DNA of 64,000 bases, taken from assembly GCF_027247405.1 (NCBI RefSeq), contig NZ_CP097463.1:3472001-3536000 (forward strand), written 5' to 3'. This document shows, piece after piece, positions 24,728 to 33,693 of the stretch. The notes beneath the pieces were generated by a model. It saw only the letters and a list, made by a program, of their open reading frames with translations, searched no databases and was not told where the DNA came from. Positions within the stretch are counted from its first letter, which is position 1; every line of letters begins with the position of its first letter. The position numbers were made by a program, and so were the translations under genes. Source of the DNA: Jatrophihabitans cynanchi. GTDB lineage: Bacteria; Actinomycetota; Actinomycetes; Mycobacteriales; Jatrophihabitantaceae.

Positions 24728-26164
24728 TCACCGCGCGGCGGCCTGGTCAGCATGGGTCGTACGGCCGCGGCCGGGTCGCCCGGGGTGCTGGGCTCGCGAG
24801 TGGCGCGCCGCGATGAACAGCAGCGCCGCCGCTGTCGTAGCTGCTCCGATCCAGGCCGCGGTGCCGTACCCAGAAGCGCGGGGATAGACGCCGGTCGTGT
24901 AGCCGGCGAGGACCAGGCCGCCGATAGCACTGCCGATGGAGAAGCCGACCGCGCGCACGACTTGATTGACGCTCATGGCGCTGGCGGTCTCGTTCTTCGG
25001 CGTCACGGCCAAGATGACGGCGGGCATGGCCGCCGAGAAGGCTCCTACGCCGAGGCCCAGCAGGCTCATCGCGAGAATCGGTTCGGCGAGGTGTCCGCGG
25101 ACAAGAGCGAAAAGCACGGTCGCCGCCAGCACCAGCACGACGCTGCAGGAGAGCAGGGCGCGGGCACTGTAGCGCGCTCGCAGCGGGGCTGAGGTCTTCC
25201 CTGCGATGAACCCCAGAGCGGAGAACGGCACGAGGACGAGCCCGGCCTGGAAGGTGTCGAGTCCGAAGCCGTAACCCGCGCCGATCGGTGTCTGGACGTA
25301 GCGGGTGATCAGGCTCAGCAGCAGGTACATGCCGATACCGGCGGTCAGCATCGCGAGGTTGGCGGCGGCGACGGCAGGATCCCGCAGCAGCCGGATGTCC
25401 ACGAGCGGATGCTCCACCCGCAGCTCGACCACGATCCACGCCCCCAGCAGCAGCAGCGAGCCGGCGAGGATCACGCCTGCGAGAGCAGGATGTTGACGCC
25501 AGAGATCGGTCTGGCTGATGACGATCAACAATGCCAGCAGCCCGCTGCTGAGCAGCGCGGCGCCGGGCAGGTCGACGCCCGCGGGCGCGCGAGACGGCGC
25601 GGGCGGCAGCACCATCAGGGCAATGACGAGGACGACGGCCGTGACGAGCAACCCGAGGGCGTAGGCGGCGCGGATACCGGCCACGTCGGTGAGCAGCCCG
25701 GACAGCGGGTAGCCGATCCCGATGCCCGCGGTGGAGGCAACCGCGAGCAACGCGATCGTGCTCGCCGAGCGCGCCTCGCAAAGGTGGTCGCGCGCAGTCG
25801 CCATCATCAGGGCGGTCAACCCCAAGCCGACGCCCTGCCCGGCGCGGCCGAGCAGCAGCAGCGCGAACGGCAGCGGGACAACAGTCAGCGCGCTGCCGGC
25901 GACGACCACGCTCAGCGTGGTCAGGATGACGGCACGGCGCCGCGGCCCGGAGCCCAGGCGTCCGAGCAGCGGCGTGGCGACCGCGCCTGAAAGCAACGCG
26001 ATCGTCAGCGTCCATTGCGCGGCTGCCAGCGACACGTGGTAGTACTGCGCGACAGCGGTGATCAACGGTGCACCGAGGGTGCCCACCACGGCGACCACCA
26101 GGCCGATGGACACCACGGTCACGACGAGAAACCTGGCCTCCGTGCGTTCCTGGACGGCGCTCAA
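24728..26164 (-). CDS. MFS transporter (DHA2-like, 14 TM)
   Basis: A 478-residue major facilitator with VAVVGTLGAPLITAVAQYYHV in helix 1, the loop GRLGSGPRRRAVIL, and around 14 hydrophobic segments. It is probably a drug or metabolite exporter in the cytoplasmic membrane. The likely start is the TTG at 26164, overlapping the TetR stop as TTGA; a start at 26233 would overlap TetR by over 70 bases. Its position directly after TetR suggests regulation by that repressor. Confidence 0.87.
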   Translation of the reverse strand: MSAVQERTEARFLVVTVVSIGLVVAVVGTLGAPLITAVAQYYHVSLAAAQWTLTIALLSGAVATPLLGRLGSGPRRRAVILTTLSVVVAGSALTVVPLPFALLLLGRAGQGVGLGLTALMMATARDHLCEARSASTIALLAVASTAGIGIGYPLSGLLTDVAGIRAAYALGLLVTAVVLVIALMVLPPAPSRAPAGVDLPGAALLSSGLLALLIVISQTDLWRQHPALAGVILAGSLLLLGAWIVVELRVEHPLVDIRLLRDPAVAAANLAMLTAGIGMYLLLSLITRYVQTPIGAGYGFGLDTFQAGLVLVPFSALGFIAGKTSAPLRARYSARALLSCSVVLVLAATVLFALVRGHLAEPILAMSLLGLGVGAFSAAMPAVILAVTPKNETASAMSVNQVVRAVGFSIGSAIGGLVLAGYTTGVYPRASGYGTAAWIGAATTAAALLFIAARHSRAQHPGRPGRGRTTHADQAAAR

Positions 26165-26742
26165 CGGTTCGTCTCGCGCGTGACGTGCTCGAACAGTCCC
26201 GGCTTGATGCGGGTCCGGGCCTGCCGTGCCCACCGTTCGTCCACGTCGGCCAAGCCGAGGGCAGCGCTGGTGTTCAGCAGCATGCCGAACGCCAGGAACG
26301 TCTTGATCGTCACCGGATCGAGCCCGGCTGTGTCCGACACGGCCTGCCAGAGTCTGCCGAAACTGGCACGCACTGCGTCACGGATTTCGGGTTCGCCGGC
26401 CGCCGCAGCCGCCATCCCTTGAAGCTGCAGCAGCAGCGTGGTGCGGTCCGCGAGCATCGCGTTGTACTCACGGCCCATCGCCGCCAGAGCATCGACACCG
26501 GTCGCGTCTGCCGCTGCCGCCCGCAACGCCAGCGTCAGCCGCTCGAATGCCGCATCGACACAGGCCAGGAACAGCTCCCGTTTGGTGCTGAACAACCGGA
26601 ACACGTACGTCTGGGTGATTCCGGCGCGGTGAGCGATCGTCTCGGTGGATGCCCCGTGCAAGCCGCGCGTGGCGAACTCGAGCTCGGCCACGCGCAGTAC
26701 CTGTTCACGGCGCTGCTGCGCGGTCATCCGGGTAAGTGGCAT
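26161..26742 (-). CDS. TetR-family transcriptional regulator
   Basis: A 193-residue TetR regulator. The N-terminal helix-turn-helix (TRGLHGASTETIAHRAGITQTYVFRLFSTKRELFLACVDAAF) is at about 25-67, with a helical ligand-binding domain behind it. The ATG at 26742 lies 17 bases from a small perfect inverted repeat that is a good operator candidate. The stop overlaps the MFS start, so it represses its own efflux operon. Confidence 0.9.
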   Translation of the reverse strand: MPLTRMTAQQRREQVLRVAELEFATRGLHGASTETIAHRAGITQTYVFRLFSTKRELFLACVDAAFERLTLALRAAAADATGVDALAAMGREYNAMLADRTTLLLQLQGMAAAAAGEPEIRDAVRASFGRLWQAVSDTAGLDPVTIKTFLAFGMLLNTSAALGLADVDERWARQARTRIKPGLFEHVTRETNR

Positions 26743-26759
26743 GCGTAGGAAATTAGTAG

Positions 26760-26770
26760 GTAGTAACTAC
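26760..26770. promoter_or_regulatory. Candidate TetR operator
   Basis: GTAGTAACTAC is a perfect 5-base inverted repeat around a central A, embedded in the AT-rich stretch between the TetR start and the end of the next gene. An overlapping TAGTAGGTAGTA direct motif adds partial symmetry. Confidence 0.5.
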
Positions 26771-26796
26771 TCATCACCACGGTTGTGTCTGCTTTC

Positions 26797-28110
26797 TCAT
26801 ATCGACAGCGACTGCCGCATCCGGATCGGGGACATCGTGACCGGTACGAACGCGACGGCAAGGATGGCTGCGCCCACCCACAAGGCGGCGCGCGCACCGG
26901 CAAGCTCACCGATCACCCCGGAGGCAGCGGATCCGATGGCCAGTGCCCCGGTGAGTACGAAGCGGAACGTCGCGGTCATCCGACCCAACAGCCGCGCCGG
27001 CGTGGCCTGCTGGCGCAGGCTAACTCCGAGCACGTTGTCCACTCCGATCTTGAACATCGCGAGCAGCCACCCGCCGGCCGCCAGCCACAGCCACGGTCCG
27101 CGCTCGAGATGCGCGACGCCCAGCGCGCACGGCGCCAAGCACGGACCGAGTCGCGTCAGTACCCGGCCGAGGCCGAGCGCGTCGGCGAGCCGCCGGGCGC
27201 AGCGCGCCCCCAACAGGACACCTGCCGCGCCGGCCGCCCAGAACGCACCCAGCACCCCGCCGGGCAACGCGAGCTCACGCATGAACACCACCGGCAGCAT
27301 CGTGTTGACGATCTGCATACCGAAATTGCTGATCGCCGCGGTCAACGCCAGCGCGCGCAGTTCCGCATCACCGAAGACGTGCCGCAAGCCCGCCGCGATC
27401 TGCGGCCACATCCGCACGCGGGCAGGGGCGTGGCCCGCCGCACCACGGCTGAGCGCGCGAAGCCGCAGCGCGGACCCCATGTAGTTCGCCGCAGCGACAC
27501 CAAGAGCGACAGGCGCGCCGAGCAACTGGACGAAAGCGCCGCCAGCCCCTCTGCCGGCGACGTTGCACGCAGCGATCAGACCGGCCACTGCGCCGTTGGC
27601 CCGCAGCAGCGCGCCGTGCGCCACGAACCGCGGAATCGCGCTCTGCGAGCCGACGTCGAAGAACACCGTGGCGCACCCGGCCAGCAAGACAACGGCATAC
27701 AGCTGCCAGAACGTGAGCACACCGAACAGCTGCGCGACCGGCACCGAGGCGAACAGCACGGCTCGTGCGAAGTCGGCAGCTGCCAGCACGCTCCCGGCCT
27801 GCAGACGGTCCACCCAGGACCCGGCCGGCAAGCCGATCAGTAGGAATGCCGCGGTGCTCAACGTTGCGAGCGCACCAACCTGCCCGGCACCGGCATGCAG
27901 GGCGATCACCGCGAACAACGGAACCGCGACGTACCCGATGCTCGTCGCCACCTGGCTGGCGACCGAAGCCGCGAACAGCGTGCGAAAGTCCGGCACCTGC
28001 CACGGTGACTCCTCGATGGCGCTGGTCGAGCTCTCGGCATCGGACCGAGCCGGTGCGCGTTCGCTGGGCGACCCAGTCAAGGCACCGCTCGCGCGGAACA
28101 CGAGTCGCAC
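26797..28110 (-). CDS. MFS transporter (EntS-like, MFS_3)
   Basis: A 437-residue major facilitator with 12 apparent helices, of the group that includes the enterobactin exporter EntS and macrolide-efflux-like proteins. Landmarks are VPDFRTLFAASVASQVATSIG at the first helix, IGLPAGSWVDRLQAG and FFDVGSQSAIPRFV. The GTG at 28110 overlaps the EamA gene by 34 bases; a TTG at 28080 overlapping its stop as TTGA is an equally good start. It forms an operon with EamA. The substrate is unknown. Confidence 0.83.
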   Translation of the reverse strand: MRLVFRASGALTGSPSERAPARSDAESSTSAIEESPWQVPDFRTLFAASVASQVATSIGYVAVPLFAVIALHAGAGQVGALATLSTAAFLLIGLPAGSWVDRLQAGSVLAAADFARAVLFASVPVAQLFGVLTFWQLYAVVLLAGCATVFFDVGSQSAIPRFVAHGALLRANGAVAGLIAACNVAGRGAGGAFVQLLGAPVALGVAAANYMGSALRLRALSRGAAGHAPARVRMWPQIAAGLRHVFGDAELRALALTAAISNFGMQIVNTMLPVVFMRELALPGGVLGAFWAAGAAGVLLGARCARRLADALGLGRVLTRLGPCLAPCALGVAHLERGPWLWLAAGGWLLAMFKIGVDNVLGVSLRQQATPARLLGRMTATFRFVLTGALAIGSAASGVIGELAGARAALWVGAAILAVAFVPVTMSPIRMRQSLSI

Positions 28111-29036
28111 CCCTGCACGCCGCCCGAAGGCGCCGCTGGCCCGTGCACCGGCGGTGTGGCAGTCGGCAGCGCGCGCGATCGGCGACGGCTGATGGCCACA
28201 CCGGCAACGCAGAGCGCCCCACCTGCCAGCCCCAGTGCCGTCGGCACCTCATCCAGCGCGGCCCACGACATCAGAACCGCGATCGCCGGCAGGCACAAGG
28301 TGGTCGCTGCCAACCGTCCAGCGTCGGACCGGGCAAGCGCGTACGCCCACGTCGTGAACGCAATCGCGGACGGGCCGACTCCGAGATACACCAGGCCGAG
28401 AACCGCACTCGCCGGCGCGCCGGACAGTTCACCGACCGCCTGCCCGGCGAACGGCATCGACGCGGCCAATCCGGCCACACATGCCACCCACGTCGCCGTC
28501 ACCGCGTCGACGGTCCGCAGAGCGACCTTCTGCAGCAAGACGGCAGCGGCGTACAACACCGCCGCCAGCAACGCCAGCAGCACTCCGAGCGAGTCCACGC
28601 CAGCATGAGAATCGCTACCGGCCGCGATGAGCACCACGCCACCGAACGCGACCAGCATGCCCGCAACCACCGGCCGAGGGAACCCATCGCCGAACGCCAC
28701 GCCCGCGACCACCGCAACCAGGATCGGCGCAATGTTCACCAGCATTGCCGCGGTCCCGGCGTCCAGATGCTGCTCGGCCCAGTTGAGAGTGAACCCGTAG
28801 CCCGCGAACCAGAGCACGCCGTAACCGAGGACTAGCCGCAACGCCCGCCCCCGCGGCAACGGCCGCCGATATCGCAGCGCAACCAACCCCAGGACGATCG
28901 CGCCGACCAACAACCGGACGAACACCATCGCGCCGGGCGCGAGCACCGCACCGACCGATCGGATCTCGACGAACGCGCTCGCCCACAACAGCAAGGTCGT
29001 CACGACAGCGACTGCCGCGGTCCGGTTGCTCGACAC
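28077..29036 (-). CDS. EamA/DMT-family transporter
   Basis: A 319-residue drug/metabolite transporter with ten hydrophobic helices in two EamA repeats (LLLWASAFVEIRSVG and LLALLAAVLYAAAVLLQKV open the halves). The family exports amino acids and other metabolites. I prefer the GTG at 29036; an ATG at 29063 is also in frame. It is transcribed divergently from the LysR gene at 29119, the typical LysR-exporter pair. Confidence 0.85.
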   Translation of the reverse strand: MSSNRTAAVAVVTTLLLWASAFVEIRSVGAVLAPGAMVFVRLLVGAIVLGLVALRYRRPLPRGRALRLVLGYGVLWFAGYGFTLNWAEQHLDAGTAAMLVNIAPILVAVVAGVAFGDGFPRPVVAGMLVAFGGVVLIAAGSDSHAGVDSLGVLLALLAAVLYAAAVLLQKVALRTVDAVTATWVACVAGLAASMPFAGQAVGELSGAPASAVLGLVYLGVGPSAIAFTTWAYALARSDAGRLAATTLCLPAIAVLMSWAALDEVPTALGLAGGALCVAGVAISRRRSRALPTATPPVHGPAAPSGGVQGCDSCSARAVP

Positions 29037-29118
29037 AGCCTGACACTGACATCGGCAATGCATAAGCACAATCGACAAATACTGCCGCAATCATTAGCCG
29101 CGCTGTAATGTCTGTGCC

Positions 29119-30048
29119 GTGGATGTGCACCGGCTCCGCGTGCTTCGCGCCGTCATCGCGGCCGGCTCCATCCACGGCGCCGCTGCCAGCCTCGGCTACA
29201 CACCCTCGGCCATCAGTCAACACATCGCGATCCTGCAGAAGGAGACCGGGCTGACCCTTCTCCGGCGCTCCGGCCGTGGCATCGAACCGACGATGGCGGC
29301 CCGCGCGATCGCAGCCGAGTCCGCCCGGATCTTCGAAGATCTTTCCGGCCTCGACTCCCTGGTCACCGACTTGAGGGCAGGTCGCGAGGGCACCCTGTCG
29401 GTCGACTACTTCGCCTCGGCCGGCGCCACCTGGATGCCGCCCGCCGTCGCTATGCTCGCTCGCGAATTTCCCGGTTTGCGCCTCGATCTGCGCCTCATCG
29501 ATCTGCGCGAGCCCGACGCACGACCGCCTGATGTCGAGATCGCTGTTGACGGCACCGAACCTGCGAACCGTCCTGGGTACCACGTGCGCCCGCTGCTCAC
29601 CGAGCCGTACCTTGCGGTTGTCCCGATCACGTCCAGATTGGCCGCCTGCAGCCACATCGACCTGATCGAGTTGCGCGAGCAGAGCTGGGTCGACAACGAC
29701 TCCGGGCACGGCGTCTGCCGGCAGATCGTGCTCGACGCCTGCACTGCGGCCGGTTTTTCTCCCGCGTTCCACATTGAGACCCAGGACTATCCCACCGCGA
29801 TCAGGTTCGTCGCGGAGGGCATCGGCATCACCGTCGTCCCGCGCATGGCGGTGGATTCGCTACCCGCCTCGACGGTGGCAGTCCCGATCACCAACCCCAC
29901 ACCGCACCGCAGCATCTCCGCCCGAGTGCGTGACGGTGCCGCCGACCATCCCGCCGTCGTGAGATTGCTGGCACTCCTGACCGAGCACAGCGCGGGCCAC
30001 ACCCCGTCAGATCGCGGGCGTGGGCGGAAAAGGTCTGTCCGCGGCTAG
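29119..30048 (+). CDS. LysR-family transcriptional regulator
   Basis: A 309-residue LysR-type regulator with the N-terminal helix-turn-helix at about 5-62 (LRVLRAVIAAGSIHGAAASL, TPSAISQHIAILQ) and an effector-binding domain. Start at the GTG at 29119. The 82-base gap to the EamA gene contains AT-rich stretches suited to LysR binding. It probably controls the EamA-MFS operon, and is convergent with the SLOG-AhpD gene. Confidence 0.88.
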   Translation: MDVHRLRVLRAVIAAGSIHGAAASLGYTPSAISQHIAILQKETGLTLLRRSGRGIEPTMAARAIAAESARIFEDLSGLDSLVTDLRAGREGTLSVDYFASAGATWMPPAVAMLAREFPGLRLDLRLIDLREPDARPPDVEIAVDGTEPANRPGYHVRPLLTEPYLAVVPITSRLAACSHIDLIELREQSWVDNDSGHGVCRQIVLDACTAAGFSPAFHIETQDYPTAIRFVAEGIGITVVPRMAVDSLPASTVAVPITNPTPHRSISARVRDGAADHPAVVRLLALLTEHSAGHTPSDRGRGRKRSVRG

Positions 30049-30082
30049 CAGCTTCTCGAGGCCGCCGAGCGAGTGGGCCGAG

Positions 30083-31120
30083 CTAAGGTCTTGGCTGCGG
30101 CGGGTAGCCCGAGACCGGGCCCACCTCGGCACGTTGTGGCAGCCGCTGATGGGTGCTGACCGCGAGGCGGTTCCACACATTGATGGTGGCGATCGCCATG
30201 AGCAGGTGGACGACGCCGGCCTGATCGAAGTGCTCGGCGACATCGTCCCAGGTGGTGGCGGGAACGCCGGCGTCCCCGATTCGGGTCACTGCCTCGGTGA
30301 GTTCCAGTGTGGCGCGTTCCTGATCGGTGAACACCTCGGGGGCCTCCCGCCAGGCGGCGAGCACGTCGAGACGCCGCTGGTCCTCGCCCGCCGCGCGCGC
30401 ATCGCGCAGGTGCATGTCCAGACAGAACGCGCAGCCGTTGAGCTGTGACGCGCGGATCTTGACGAGCTCGTAGAGCCGCGGATCCAGGCCGCTCTCGCGT
30501 ACGTAGCGCTCCAGCGCGAAGACCGCCTGATGCGCCTTTGGGTCGACGCTGTGGATGTCCAGCCGCTGGGTCATCGCATCACGCACGGTTGTGTCCTCTC
30601 GGGTCGTCCTCTTTCGCGGATCGCTGCCGTTCTCGCCACTGCCGTCCGATAACGCGGCTACGACGATGGGGCGTCGGCTGGCCCGGGCGTAGCGCAACGT
30701 CTCCCAGGTACCTGAGCTGTCATGTGTCGGTGTGAGCGGGAATCCGACGACGACGTCTGCCCGGTCGACCAGCCAACGATTGCGCGCGGTGTAAGCGGCC
30801 GGGCCCAGCCCTTCCGGATGATTGAGTTCGACGAGATCGTCGAGACGACCGGCCTGCTCCGCCGCTTTGATCGCTGCTGCGGCAGCAGCGGGCTGGGCCG
30901 CCACGGTGACCGGTACGGCCACGACGATCCGGCCGCGGTCAGATCGGTCGGCGAGCCACGCGAGCGCGAGGGTGTCAATGCCGGCCGCGCCGCCGAGCAG
31001 CCAGGTCGTTTCTTGCGCGCAGAACGGCCCGAGGTGGTCGGCCAGCGAAGCTTGAACAGTATTCGGTGCGGCGTCAGGCACGGCGCGGGTTCCGGTCACG
31101 GCGATGGAAAGCGGCGACAT
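30083..31120 (-). CDS. SLOG/DprA-like domain fused to AhpD-like carboxymuconolactone decarboxylase domain
   Basis: One uninterrupted frame of about 345 residues joins two normally separate proteins. Residues about 3-165 have a Rossmann SLOG/DprA-like fold (SIAVTGTRAVPD, WLLGGAAGIDTLALAWLA, TARNRWLVDRADVVVGFP) that could bind a nucleotide. Residues about 185-345 are an AhpD/CMD peroxidase-like domain, starting with the standard MTQRLDIHSVDPKA and holding the redox motif CAFCLDMH. An ATG at 30574, or a GTG at 30586 with GAGAGGAC upstream, could start the second domain alone. I read it as either a true fusion or two genes whose separating stop was lost. Confidence 0.7.
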   Translation of the reverse strand: MSPLSIAVTGTRAVPDAAPNTVQASLADHLGPFCAQETTWLLGGAAGIDTLALAWLADRSDRGRIVVAVPVTVAAQPAAAAAAIKAAEQAGRLDDLVELNHPEGLGPAAYTARNRWLVDRADVVVGFPLTPTHDSSGTWETLRYARASRRPIVVAALSDGSGENGSDPRKRTTREDTTVRDAMTQRLDIHSVDPKAHQAVFALERYVRESGLDPRLYELVKIRASQLNGCAFCLDMHLRDARAAGEDQRRLDVLAAWREAPEVFTDQERATLELTEAVTRIGDAGVPATTWDDVAEHFDQAGVVHLLMAIATINVWNRLAVSTHQRLPQRAEVGPVSGYPPQPRP

Positions 31121-31295
31121 CGTTTCAGACCGCCATCGAAAGAGCGGCACGTGCGGTCGTGCGCCACCCGCCCCGTTCCGTCACGACACTTCTGCCCACC
31201 GGATCCGGCTGCGACGTCACGCGGTCGGCCGTCATGCGAACACTCTCTCCTCAGGTTGGGAACCGTGTGCGTGCACCGGCCAGGCGCCCGGCGGC

Positions 31296-31730
31296 TCACG
31301 AAGGCAGATCGGGCGCAAGGTCACGGTAGAGAGTGCCGGCCGCGTGCAACGAGTCGAGGTACTCGCGCACCTCGACGATGAGTTCGTCGCGGATGATGAA
31401 GACACCGCAGTACTCGTTGTCGTAGTGGCGCCCGGTCGCGGCGGCGACGCCTTGCACCCGCCACTCGAGAACGGCGCGCTCACCCTCAGCGGTGATCGCG
31501 CCGAAGGTGAACTTCTGGCTGCCCGGGCGGAACAACTCGCCGGCGCTCAGCAGGAACGCCATGATCTGCTCGCGACCTCGTCGCACTCCGGACAGCGGCA
31601 GGTCGCCGTGTAGTGACCAGGTTGCGTCGGTGGCAAAACTTGCCGAGATGGCGTCGATGTCTCCGGCAACGAGAGCATCGAGGTACCGCTGCAGCACGCT
31701 GCGGCTGTTCTCGGTGGTGGTTCGGTTCAC
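31296..31730 (-). CDS. SnoaL-like/NTF2-fold protein
   Basis: A 144-residue NTF2-like cone-shaped domain: SVLQRYLDALVAGDIDAISASFA, WSLHGDLPLSGVRRGREQIMAFL and YDNEYCGVFIIRDELIVEVREYLDSLHA. It is typical of SnoaL-type proteins that bind or isomerise small hydrophobic molecules. The GTG start overlaps the oxidoreductase stop as GTGA, so the two are co-translated. Probably a small-molecule processing or binding partner in an HxlR-regulated stress unit. Confidence 0.82.
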   Translation of the reverse strand: MNRTTTENSRSVLQRYLDALVAGDIDAISASFATDATWSLHGDLPLSGVRRGREQIMAFLLSAGELFRPGSQKFTFGAITAEGERAVLEWRVQGVAAATGRHYDNEYCGVFIIRDELIVEVREYLDSLHAAGTLYRDLAPDLPS

Positions 31731-32632
31731 GTCGTGACCTCCAGGACGGCGTTGCCGCGGATTTGTCGGGCGAGCAGGGCAGCCAGCGCGTGCTGGGTCC
31801 TGCTCCAAGGGGCGCGTAGGCCGATCTCGGGGTGAAGGCGCCCGTCGAGGACCATGCGGACCAGAGTGGCCAGGTCCTCGGCGTCGCTTCCCTCGTTGTC
31901 GGAGTACAGGAACTTGCGCACGGTGGCGCTCCGCCCGCCGGTCCAGTCGAAGAAGTCGAACACCGGTGCGCGACGGCTGGCCTGTCCCATCCAGACGAAC
32001 AGGCCCCGTGGCTGCAGGCGCTGCCAGGCGGCTTGAAATACCTCGCCACCTACCGACTCGATGACGACGTCGAACGGGCCGGGTGCCTGGTCCAGGTGCG
32101 TGACGATTCGCTCTGCCCCGAGCGCGTGCAGCCGCTCGCCGCGCTGAGCACAGGACGTGAGCGCAGTGACCCGAGCACCGGCGGCCGCGGCCAGTTCGAC
32201 GAAATAGTGCCCGACACCTCCGGACGCCCCCGTCAGTAGAATCTTGCGGCCGGGCAGCGAGCCGATCAGGCGCACCAGACGGAGCGCGGTCAGGCCCGCT
32301 AGTGGCAACGCCGCCGCGGTACACAGGTCCACCTCGTCCGAAAGGACGGCGAGCTGACCGACCGGGACGACGACGCGTTCGGCCCAGCCCGACTGCTCGG
32401 GGTGCGCGACCACGCGGTCGCCGGCACGTACCGGCCCGTGACCGGTCAGGACGGTGCCGGCGACGTCCTTTCCTGGCCGCCAGCCCGGGGCGGGCTGATG
32501 GAGCAGGAACGTCTCGCCGCGATTGATCGAGAAGGCGCCGACTTGCACGAGCACCTCGCCGGCGCCGGGCACCGGTTCGGGTACGTCGGCGACGGTGACC
32601 GAGCCGGTGCCGTCGGGAACCATTGCGCGCAT
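31727..32632 (-). CDS. Zinc-independent quinone oxidoreductase (MDR family)
   Basis: A 301-residue medium-chain dehydrogenase/reductase of the NADPH:quinone oxidoreductase type. The catalytic-domain N-terminus (VADVPEPVPGAGEVLVQVGAF) and GKDVAGTV are followed by the NADPH motif ILLTGASGGVGHYFVELAAAAGA. The structural and catalytic zinc cysteines of alcohol dehydrogenases are absent. The ATG at 32632 has AAAGGAGGAG upstream. It is divergent from the HxlR regulator, which commonly controls quinone or electrophile-detoxifying reductases. Confidence 0.9.
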   Translation of the reverse strand: MRAMVPDGTGSVTVADVPEPVPGAGEVLVQVGAFSINRGETFLLHQPAPGWRPGKDVAGTVLTGHGPVRAGDRVVAHPEQSGWAERVVVPVGQLAVLSDEVDLCTAAALPLAGLTALRLVRLIGSLPGRKILLTGASGGVGHYFVELAAAAGARVTALTSCAQRGERLHALGAERIVTHLDQAPGPFDVVIESVGGEVFQAAWQRLQPRGLFVWMGQASRRAPVFDFFDWTGGRSATVRKFLYSDNEGSDAEDLATLVRMVLDGRLHPEIGLRAPWSRTQHALAALLARQIRGNAVLEVTT

Positions 32633-32687
32633 TCGACTCCTCCTTTGCTGCGCTCTCGACGAAACCACGCTTGGCCGCTGCCGGGAA

Positions 32688-32714
32688 GTAGGCACTAGTT
32701 TGTGCGGTAGGCAC
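32688..32714. promoter_or_regulatory. Direct-repeat operator between oxidoreductase and HxlR gene
   Basis: GTAGGCAC occurs at 32688 and 32707, 19 bases apart, and GCAC/GTGC form an interrupted inverted repeat inside the same stretch. It lies between the divergent starts, so it is a candidate HxlR binding site controlling both. Confidence 0.5.
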
Positions 32715-32739
32715 CCGAAAGTGAGTGAAAGGTGTAGGC

Positions 32740-33126
32740 ATGGACCGCAGTCATACGGTCTCGCGCGACGGACGCTTCGATGTGCTCGCCGAGGCCTGTC
32801 CGACACGCCAAGTCGTCAATCGGATCGGCGACCGGTGGAGCCTGCTCGTGCTCTACGCGCTGGAACACGGAACCCTGCGTTTTCAGCAGCTGCGTAGATC
32901 GGTGGACGGGGTGAGCCAGAAGATGCTCACCCAGACGCTGCGCAACCTGGAGCGCGACGGCCTGGTGCGACGCGAAGTGTTCGCCAGCGTGCCACCGCGC
33001 GTCGAGTACAGCCTGACCGAGCTCGGCAAGGGCCTGGCGCGCCGGGTCCGCGGCATCCGCGAGTGGGCATACGAGCACATGGACGAAATTGAAGGCGCGC
33101 GGGTCAGTTACGACGCGCGAGCGTAG
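32740..33126 (+). CDS. HxlR-family transcriptional regulator
   Basis: A 128-residue winged-helix regulator of the HxlR family (MarR-like). It shows CPTRQVVNRIGDRWSLLVLYAL at helix 1 and 2, LRFQQLRRSVDGVSQKMLTQTLRNLERDGLVRR over the recognition helix, and VEYSLTELGKGL in the wing. A Cys near residue 20, equivalent to the redox or electrophile sensor of YodB/HypR, is present. Start at the ATG at 32740 with GAAAGGTG upstream. Likely represses the divergent quinone oxidoreductase. Confidence 0.9.
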   Translation: MDRSHTVSRDGRFDVLAEACPTRQVVNRIGDRWSLLVLYALEHGTLRFQQLRRSVDGVSQKMLTQTLRNLERDGLVRREVFASVPPRVEYSLTELGKGLARRVRGIREWAYEHMDEIEGARVSYDARA

Positions 33127-33172
33127 GGCTCAGGATTCGACGCCGTGCTCGGAGCCGTAGCACCGGGGATCC

Positions 33173-33670
33173 TCACCCGTTCGCAACGGCATCTTGGTAG
33201 GCGCGAAGAGCCTCGGGGCTGTCGATACTGCCGTGGTGGTGGAGCTGCACCCAGCGTCCGATGGCCTCGCTGTAGGCGAAGAACCGGCTGGTCCGGATCA
33301 AGAGCGGTTCCGGCGCTCGACCGGCGACGGTATAGCTGCCGGTCTCGCGGCCGGCGAAGACGGCACTGGTGGGCTGTAGGTAGACGACGGCGTCACCGAA
33401 GGTGACCTGCACGCGCGTTCCGCTGTCAAAGATCCGCTGATAGAGGGCGACCGCTTGCGTGCCGCCGCGCAGGATGCCGCCGACCGGGTTGTTGAGCTGA
33501 GCCAGCTCGTGAGGTGACCAGACCGCAGCCATGGCGTCGATGTCGCGATGGTTCAGCGCGTAGTAGAACGTCTCCAACGCCGCGACTGCCCCGGCGGGCG
33601 AGGGGTCCGCCGCGGCGGCGAGCCGGTTGCGCGACTGCGGGCCGAAGCCATAGTCGGTGACCGTGATCAT
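33173..33670 (-). CDS. SnoaL-like (NTF2-fold) protein
   Basis: A 165-residue NTF2-like protein: AVAALETFYYALNHRDIDAMAAVW, the substrate pocket strands QVTFGDAVVYLQP and FAGRETGSYTV, and VQLHHHGSIDSPEAL near the end. The ATG at 33670 has AAGGAG upstream. It lies 23 bases after the TetR gene on the same strand, so TetR probably regulates it. Function undefined. Confidence 0.8.
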   Translation of the reverse strand: MITVTDYGFGPQSRNRLAAAADPSPAGAVAALETFYYALNHRDIDAMAAVWSPHELAQLNNPVGGILRGGTQAVALYQRIFDSGTRVQVTFGDAVVYLQPTSAVFAGRETGSYTVAGRAPEPLLIRTSRFFAYSEAIGRWVQLHHHGSIDSPEALRAYQDAVANG

Positions 33671-33693
33671 GGTGTGCTCCTTGGCAGATCTGT

